From the NCBI RefSeq assembly GCF_013426205.1, contig NC_089425.1:2976001-3040000 (forward strand): DNA of 64,000 nt, read 5' to 3'. This stretch comes from Metarhizium brunneum. Its lineage: Eukaryota > Ascomycota > Sordariomycetes > Hypocreales > Clavicipitaceae. Below, one piece after another: positions 57,924-64,000 of the stretch (position 1 is the stretch's first letter; every line of letters starts with the position of its first letter). Below the pieces are notes generated by a model. That model searched no databases. It saw only the letters and a program-made list of their open reading frames with translations, and was not told where the DNA came from. The translations under genes were made by a program, and so were the position numbers.

Positions 57924-58451
57924 GGGAGAGGCTAAAATGCCAGCACTTGACGTCGTACTATGTAGTTGAGGTGTATCGGTAAGACTTAATATCCATCACT
58001 TGATCTGATCCATAGAGGATTTTTTTTTTCTGTAAGCAATATGAGCGAAGCCCACTTGTTGTTAAGGTTTCCAGGAGGTATTTCCAAAAGGGTATCTTTT
58101 ACAGACTCTGAAAGAATCGATGCTTGGTGCCCTTGAGCCCACGATAAGTTGATCAGACTGTGGATAGATGAAGCAAAACAAGCCAGTATTTCATTCAGAC
58201 GCATCTGAAACCTACCCCAAGTCTCTTTTGCACCTCTCAGATAGAGAGGCAATGACAACGCAACAGGCCTCACTTAGTTCACTCACTAAATCGACGCGGT
58301 ATATGATAGAATTTGCTCTGACCCAAACGCCAATTCATACATTCATTACTCTCTTTCCATTTGCACATCTAGTCCCAAGAGCGTCTCTTCCCCATCCCCA
58401 TCAACCATGACAATGCTCAAGACCAAAGCCATCTCTCATGTACGGCACTCT
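57924..58451. other. Convergent intergenic region
   Basis: 528 bp between converging stop codons, AT-richer than the flanks. No feature is recognised. Confidence 0.5.
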
Positions 58452-60557
58452 CTAATCCTGCCCTCTCCCCCTATAACTACCCATCTTCTCGATCGAACTC
58501 ATAATTCCGCTCCTCCCCGGCCGCGGTAGCCCTCCGCTCCCCCCCCTCACATGCCCCGGCGGCCGAATAGCAGATCCAGGAGCCCTGATTCCTGAGCCAC
58601 CGCTCCTCCCAACATTACTACTTCTCGTATATTCCCCCGACGCTCTCGGAGTCTTTACTAAATCAGCCCGTTCCTGTTGCTGTTGCTGTTGCTGTTGCTG
58701 CTGTGCACGTTGTTGCTGCGCACCCCCAACAAAGCTTTGCATAGACATCATCTCCTCCGCCAGTTGCACCAACTCGCCCTTTTCAACCCTCTCCCTCTCC
58801 AACATGGTTCTCAACTCGCCATTGTCCTTCTTGACAGTCGAAATAACAGCCTCTAACCGCTGGACATCCGCATTGAGTTCTTTAATTGCCGCACTATCCT
58901 TGGCAGCCTGCGCCTTGCGCTCTTCGATCTGCGTATTATCAGGCTCCAGTCTCGTCAAATTGGTTTCATGGTTCTCGCGAAGCGTAGCATTTTCCTCGCC
59001 CAGTTCCTCGATACGCCTTTCCATGTCCTTGACGCGTTTCTCCCAGCGGGCTTCGTAGGATTTCTTCAAGGCTGCAACTTTCGTTTCGTGCTTGCCTTTG
59101 TACAGGGAATGAAGTTCTCTGGCCACTCTCTCCACAGCAATTTCTACTTCCTTGTTCGACGTAGCCTTGGCCTTTTCAGGAGATGTAATGGCGTCCTTTG
59201 TCTTTTCGCTGTCCTTGCCAGCACGCATACCAGCCATTTTGCTCTCGGCCTCTTGGTGTAGCATCTCGGCTGCTTCTCTGCGCTTCTCGCTTTCTTCGAG
59301 TTTCTGCTCGAGCTCTTCTCGTTCGCGTTGGCTAGTCATAACCTCCTCCTTGATCTTGCGGAGGACATTCTCCATTTCACGTCCACGCTTTGCCCAGTCC
59401 TCCTTTTCGGCGGATAGTTGTTCCCTGATGCCTCGTTCTTCGCGTAGTTGCTCCATCGACTCGCCGACTCGCTTTTCAGCATCGCCAACTGCAGTCTTGA
59501 GAGAATGAACCTCCGCTTCTTTCCCGCTCAGAGATGCCTTGAGGGAACTGATTTCTGATAAAAACCCAGACTTGAGTGATTCTAGCTCACGGGGTGTAAT
59601 GGATGGAAGGCTTCGGGGTGTAGGCAAAGGGGGAATATCAAAATCAATCAGGTTGGTGGCTTGGTGATGTGGCGTCTCCGAGACACCGGGTGTTGTTCGC
59701 GACGGCGACAAGGCGCCTCGCTTACCAGGTGACTTCTGCTGTGGAAAACGCATTTGGTCCGTGAAATCCATTAACAAATTTGTGCTGTTGTTGGTACCGT
59801 CCGACGGGGTAACCGGCCGATGAGAGGAATCCTGTTGCAGCTTTGATCGTGGGGTGTATCCATCAAGCCCAGATCTAGTCGGACTCTGTCCCAGCTTCGC
59901 AAAAACCGTCAGATTAGGCACCACGGAGAAGGTACTAAAGGTGCTGATCATCGACTCATCCGGCCCGGCAGCATCATCGTGCTCCTGCTCTCCAGGTCGC
60001 AGCTCTGCGTTCGTATCCGCATCTGCATCCACGCGCAGCTCGCTCTCATCCTCAAATATATCAACCGCCTTCTTCAGACCCTCATTGCTTCTCACCATGT
60101 CTGCCACACTAATCTTCCTCTCTTTTATCGCCCTCCCCTCATCATCTTCACCCCTTGGGCTAATTTTGATGGGAAATCTCGCCACCGGGGACACCTTTCT
60201 CGGACTTCTCTGTGGTGGTGGTCCCATGGACCCATTTTCTGTGCTACTGCTCGAGGCGCTTTTCTGATCGCCCAGAATCTTGAGCGGTGAGAGCTCCGTC
60301 CCGGAAATGACACGACTATTCCGAGCCTTTGACGGGGAGACGTTCTCCTGGTCCGTATTGCTGGTCTCATTGACGGAAGACAAAAACGGTGAGGAGTTTC
60401 CGGATTCATCTAGAAGTTCGGTGCCGAGCTTGTTCGTGCTCGTAGTGGTGGTTGTTGAGGTAAACGAGCGCACCTCGTACTGCTCGTACTTCCTCTTGCT
60501 GGGCGGCGTGGTTCTGTTAATGCTCGCCTCGCGGACAGGAGACAATGGGGACGCCAT
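58452..60557 (-). CDS. Coiled-coil protein, possibly a spindle/kinetochore factor (TACC/Slk19-like)
   Basis: A single exon of 701 aa from the ATG at 60557 (MASPLSPVREASINRTTPPSKRKYEQYEVRSF); the frame opens upstream only at a TTG. The N-terminal half is disordered with many SP/TP sites and short basic stretches (SPSKARNSRVISG, TELSPLKILG, RSPRKVSPVARFP). Residues about 320-620 form a long coiled coil. Within it the block VARELHSLYKGKHETKVAALKKSYEARW is the most conserved-looking segment and recalls fungal Slk19/TACC-type spindle proteins. A Gln run (QQQQQQQQQQ) and a Gly/Arg/Pro-rich basic tail follow. The CDK-like sites and coiled coil suggest a mitotic spindle or kinetochore role; this is inference and I am not sure of the family. 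Confidence 0.75.
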   Translation of the reverse strand: MASPLSPVREASINRTTPPSKRKYEQYEVRSFTSTTTTTSTNKLGTELLDESGNSSPFLSSVNETSNTDQENVSPSKARNSRVISGTELSPLKILGDQKSASSSSTENGSMGPPPQRSPRKVSPVARFPIKISPRGEDDEGRAIKERKISVADMVRSNEGLKKAVDIFEDESELRVDADADTNAELRPGEQEHDDAAGPDESMISTFSTFSVVPNLTVFAKLGQSPTRSGLDGYTPRSKLQQDSSHRPVTPSDGTNNSTNLLMDFTDQMRFPQQKSPGKRGALSPSRTTPGVSETPHHQATNLIDFDIPPLPTPRSLPSITPRELESLKSGFLSEISSLKASLSGKEAEVHSLKTAVGDAEKRVGESMEQLREERGIREQLSAEKEDWAKRGREMENVLRKIKEEVMTSQREREELEQKLEESEKRREAAEMLHQEAESKMAGMRAGKDSEKTKDAITSPEKAKATSNKEVEIAVERVARELHSLYKGKHETKVAALKKSYEARWEKRVKDMERRIEELGEENATLRENHETNLTRLEPDNTQIEERKAQAAKDSAAIKELNADVQRLEAVISTVKKDNGELRTMLERERVEKGELVQLAEEMMSMQSFVGGAQQQRAQQQQQQQQQQERADLVKTPRASGEYTRSSNVGRSGGSGIRAPGSAIRPPGHVRGGSGGLPRPGRSGIMSSIEKMGSYRGRGQD
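58673..58721. repeat. Glutamine-coding trinucleotide repeat
   Basis: GTT/GCT-type triplets on the plus strand read as CAA/CAG on the coding minus strand and encode an interrupted poly-Gln tract of the coiled-coil protein. The tract is probably length-variable. Confidence 0.85.
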
Positions 60558-61236
60558 AATGCAGAGGGCCAAGGTGCAACAAGTCTATCGTAGAATGGCA
60601 AACAATTTGTCGACACTGTCAGTGATGTCAAAGTTCAGTCTAATGTCATGGAACGTTCCGTTTGTTGATGCTCAAAGTGCAAAAATGAAATCAGGACGTG
60701 GGAAATCTATTCTGCAATAGTAGAATCAGCGCACTATTTTCGTGGTGCACGGTTCAGAATTTGTAAAAATTCGAGATCGTATCTTAACAATTGCCAAAAG
60801 AAAAAAAAGTCTCGTCGTTTGAATCAATTCCACAAGGCCATCACGCCCAAAACACGTTGCATGATGACCCACTTTGGTATTTCGTTGGCTCAGCAACCAT
60901 CCTCGCAGCAGATCACGTGGACTCCAACGTAGACTTGACGCTCGCAAGTCTGAAGTGACGATTCGAGAAGAAACAGGCAACTGAGCTAAGCCCAGATGGC
61001 AATTAGCGTTGTTAGGATTTGAACTTAACCTTCCTCATAAACTAGGAAACCGCAGGCTACTAAGTAACTAGTAGTACTTTCGTCATGTCTCTTATACTTT
61101 ACTTCTGTGGAGAACTCAACGCCAAACCTCCGTGAGTCAGCTCTACTAGTAGTTGGTTATCTGGAGTCTGGACCCTCAACTTCAACCAAAGTCCGGCCCC
61201 ACAACCAACCTCAACAAACCTCGTCACCAAGGCAGC
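60558..61236. promoter_or_regulatory. Divergent intergenic region, coiled-coil gene / QNS1
   Basis: 679 bp between divergent start codons, holding both promoters. A weak TpsiC-like word (GGATTTGAAC near 61014) does not form a tRNA. Confidence 0.5.
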
Positions 61237-64000
61237 ATGTCGTACATTACCGTTGCAGCAGCCACTCTTACGAGTGTGCCGCTCGACTTCAAAGGCAACC
61301 TTGCGCGTATTCTAGAGAGTATCAAACTGGCCAAGGAGCAAGGTGCAAAACTGCGTACTGGACCTGAGGTATGCATGATCTATATGCGGCTCCCTGACAA
61401 ATTTGACATGAGTCGCTAAATGATAGCAGTTGGAAGTTCCTGGCTATGGATGCCTCGATCACCACCGTATGTCTCATAAACATCACCATGATCTATGATC
61501 TATGAGTATCCGATGATTGGTATTGTGTGGAGAGCGTGAAATGACAAGCTGACCAACGCAGTTGAGGGTGACACGTTCCTCCACTCGTGGGAAGTCGTCG
61601 CCCAGATCCTCAACGATCCCATGATCAAGGATATGCTCATTGATGTAGGCATGGGAGTTCGCCACAGGAATGTTCGATATAACTGCCGCGTGCTTCTCAC
61701 GTATCAACATATATACATGATTCGGCCCAAGATGAGTCTTGCCAATGACGGACTGTACCGCGAGGCGAGGCATTTCACCGCATGGTCGAAGCCTCGGACC
61801 ACTGAGACGTATTATTTGGAAAAAGTTGTGAGGGACATTACGGGGCAGAGATCAGTGCCGATTGGCGACGTGGTTCTTTCGACAATGGATACTTCTGTTG
61901 GGTGAGTTTCAGTATGGTGGTGTGAGCGTTGGAGGGTGAGAGATGCTAATGAGTGTAGTTGTGAGACCTGCGAGGAACTTTTCACGGTGAGTTTGTTTCA
62001 AGCTCCGAGTTTTCTTATGCAGGAATGCTTGTGCTAATGCTTTTAGCCTTCAAACCCGTCAACGTACATGGGCCTCAATGGCGTTGAAGTCATTCTGAAC
62101 TCGAGCGCGTCACATGCTGAACTGAGGAAGCTGAATACAAGACTTAATCTCATTCAGAACTGCACTCGCAAATTGGGCGGTTTGTACGTGTACGCAAACG
62201 CCACGGGTGTTGGTAGGAAGAACCAATTCTGCAACGCATTCGTTCAAATCTAACATGCAAGTAGACGGCGAAGCAAGAATGATGTTTGACGGTTCATCCA
62301 TGATCCTCTGCAATGGCGCCGTCTTGGGCCAATCCCCCCAATTCTCACTCGTGCGTTTCCCTCCCCGAGCCGTTGTCGCACATCGCTGACACACACACTA
62401 GAAAGAAGTCGAAGTCCTCACCGCAACAATCGACCTGGAAACCATCCGCAGCCACAGAAGCAGCATCTCGCGCAACGTCCAAGGCGCCGCTCAACCGGAC
62501 TATCCCCGTGTGGAGTGCGACCTCTACCTCAGCCGGCCCGCCGACGAAGTCTTCATCTCCGATACCCTCCACCTCTCTCGCGAAATCCAGCTCAATATCC
62601 CGGATCCCATGCAGGAGATCTACATGGCGGAAGCAGTCTACCTGTGGCAGTATCTCACGCGCTCCAACTTGGGAGGCTTCTTCATCGCCCTCTCCGGAGG
62701 GCTTGATAGTGCCAGTGTTTCGCTATTTGTGTACGGCATGGCCAAAGTGGTATTGCAGTCTGTCAAGTCAGGCGATGAGAGAACCTTGTCGGAGCTGCGT
62801 CGCATCACGGGCGAAAAGGATCTTGTCCCTGAGACGCCGCAGGATATTGTGTCGCGTCTCCTGCACACGTGTTACATGGGGACTGTAAACAGTGGCGAGC
62901 ACACGCGGTCAAGAGCGAAGAGACTGGCAGCGAGGATCGGGGCGTTCCACTCAGATGTCAATATTGACGAGACTGTCTCTGCGCACGAGGCGATCATCAA
63001 GCAGGCGATGAATTTTGAGCCCAAGTTTCAGGTGGAAGGGGGCTCTGTGGCAGTGAGTTGCGACCAAGGGGGTTCTGCATGTGTGTGTGTGTGAAAACTA
63101 ATCGTGCAGGAAAACTTGGCCAAACAGAATATTCAAGCTCGCAACCGGATGATTGTTGCCTACGAGGTATGAGACCTTATGAGGTGTTGGATGTATCTGA
63201 CAGGTTCCAGCTTGCGCAATTGAGCACGACGGCCCGCAAGTTACCCAGGGCAGGCACCAGTCTTCTAGTTGTAAGTCGAGTGATGTCTTCATATCCAACG
63301 CGGCTAACACCGATCAGCTCTCCTCTGGTAATGTCGACGAAGCTCTACGAGGGTACGTACACCCACCACCACCTCAGACCACCTCAAAGGATATCTGCTA
63401 ACGTTGGTAGATACTTGACCAAATACGACTGCAGTTCTGGAGACATTGCCCCTCTGGTGAGTTAACACATATCAACTAGCATGCTGTAGATGTCTGACGT
63501 GTACACAGGGCAGCATTTCCAAATCCGATGCCAAGTCGTTCCTCGCCTGGTGCCGCGACACATGGGACATGCCCATCATCACAGTAATTACAGACCCGCC
63601 CCCCAGGATGCTGAGACGGAATACTGATTTTGCAGGAATTCCTCGAAGCACGTCCCAGCGCAGAACTCCTACCCCTTTCTGCTGGTGAACAAGACGATGA
63701 ATCCGAATCCGAAATGGGCTTCACATACGACGAATTGAGCACATTTGGCATTCTCCGAAAGGTATCACTGCACCCGAATCACTCATGAAGGCATCATGGA
63801 ATGATGACCCAGAGCCCATTGCCAAACGGCGGGGGAAACAACAGTGGTTCTGACATGTCTAGGTTGAAAAACTCGGCCCCTGGTCCTGCTATCTCCGGCT
63901 CCTCGTTGAATGGCAAGACCGCCCCGGCTACGGCCCTCGCGAGGTAGCTACGAAAGTGCTCAGGTTCTTTCGCTTTTATTCGATTCACAGAAATAAGAGC
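61237..64000 (+). CDS. qns1: Glutamine-dependent NAD+ synthetase Qns1 (3' end outside window)
   Basis: Fourteen exons are visible: 61237-61368, 61430-61466, 61562-61901, 61959-61986, 62047-62212, 62265-62350, 62402-63052, 63110-63166, 63211-63270, 63318-63352, 63411-63456, 63509-63583, 63636-63761 and 63863 to the window end. They encode 659 residues of an expected ~710. The N-terminal nitrilase-type glutaminase has Glu44 (GPELEVPGYG), Lys113 (IRPKMSLANDG) and Cys174 (TCEELFTP). The C-terminal synthetase has the PP-loop SGGLDSAS at about 361-368 and the later [32 protein letters not shown] block. The enzyme amidates deamido-NAD+ with glutamine and ATP, the last step of NAD+ synthesis. Introns are 44-101 nt and all splices keep frame. 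All catalytic residues are intact. Intron density is far above that of its neighbours. Confidence 0.93.

Overview
This window is nuclear DNA of a filamentous ascomycete (Pezizomycotina). The gene content and intergenic style suggest Sordariomycetes, perhaps Hypocreales, but no marker fixes the species. The evidence is short introns of 44-130 nt with GTRNGT donors and CTAAC/CTGAC-like branch sites, plus fungal-only genes: a Kex1 carboxypeptidase, an Atf1-type bZIP, a Zn2Cys6 regulator, EsdC, an NWD/NACHT NLR-like gene and a GPI-anchored mucin-like protein. I rebuilt the exon structures by hand from splice signals, reading frame and family conservation. I count 21 protein-coding loci. Two run off the window ends and one looks like a pseudogene. 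I found no rRNA or convincing tRNA, no CRISPR array, and no PKS/NRPS or other secondary-metabolite backbone gene.

Layout: 1-777 (-) is the 5' part of a probable transcription regulator, followed by about 8 kb with no supportable gene. 8.8-16.6 kb holds SFM1-like methyltransferase (-), divergent from KEX1 (+), then an 11-knuckle CCHC protein (+) and a GST-like protein (+). After 3.6 kb of non-coding DNA come the stress bZIP ATF1 (+) and the kinetochore subunit DSN1/MIS13 (+). 25.5-29 kb is a compact housekeeping block: SDH assembly factor 2 (-), ERV25 p24 cargo receptor (-) and U1 snRNP-C (+). 29.7-33 kb is one long intronless disordered protein (-). 33.2-45 kb is gene-poor and accessory-like: a 232-bp MITE-like element, a fungal protein with a HicA-like C-terminal domain, a GPI-anchored Cys/Ser/Thr-rich protein, an F-box protein and an HD-domain hydrolase. 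45.4-47.9 kb is a broken NLR-like gene. 48.8-51.2 kb is a Zn2Cys6 regulator (-). 54.8-64 kb holds EsdC (+), an amidohydrolase (+), a coiled-coil spindle/kinetochore-type protein (-) and the intron-rich NAD+ synthetase QNS1 (+), which is cut by the window end.

The genes do not form one pathway. They are mostly housekeeping genes (NAD synthesis, complex II assembly, ER-Golgi traffic, splicing, kinetochore) mixed with regulators and surface or defence-type genes. The most interesting signals are structural: a 6-nt in-frame microexon in U1-C, an 18-nt microexon in SFM1, a 28-nt exon carrying the catalytic Cys of QNS1, an open 243-nt in-frame intron in ATF1, recurrent intron positions in the zinc-knuckle gene, a dispersed TACGGAGTA motif confined to non-coding DNA, a MITE-like element, and an NLR gene that has lost its P-loop region. 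No clearly new multi-gene system is visible.
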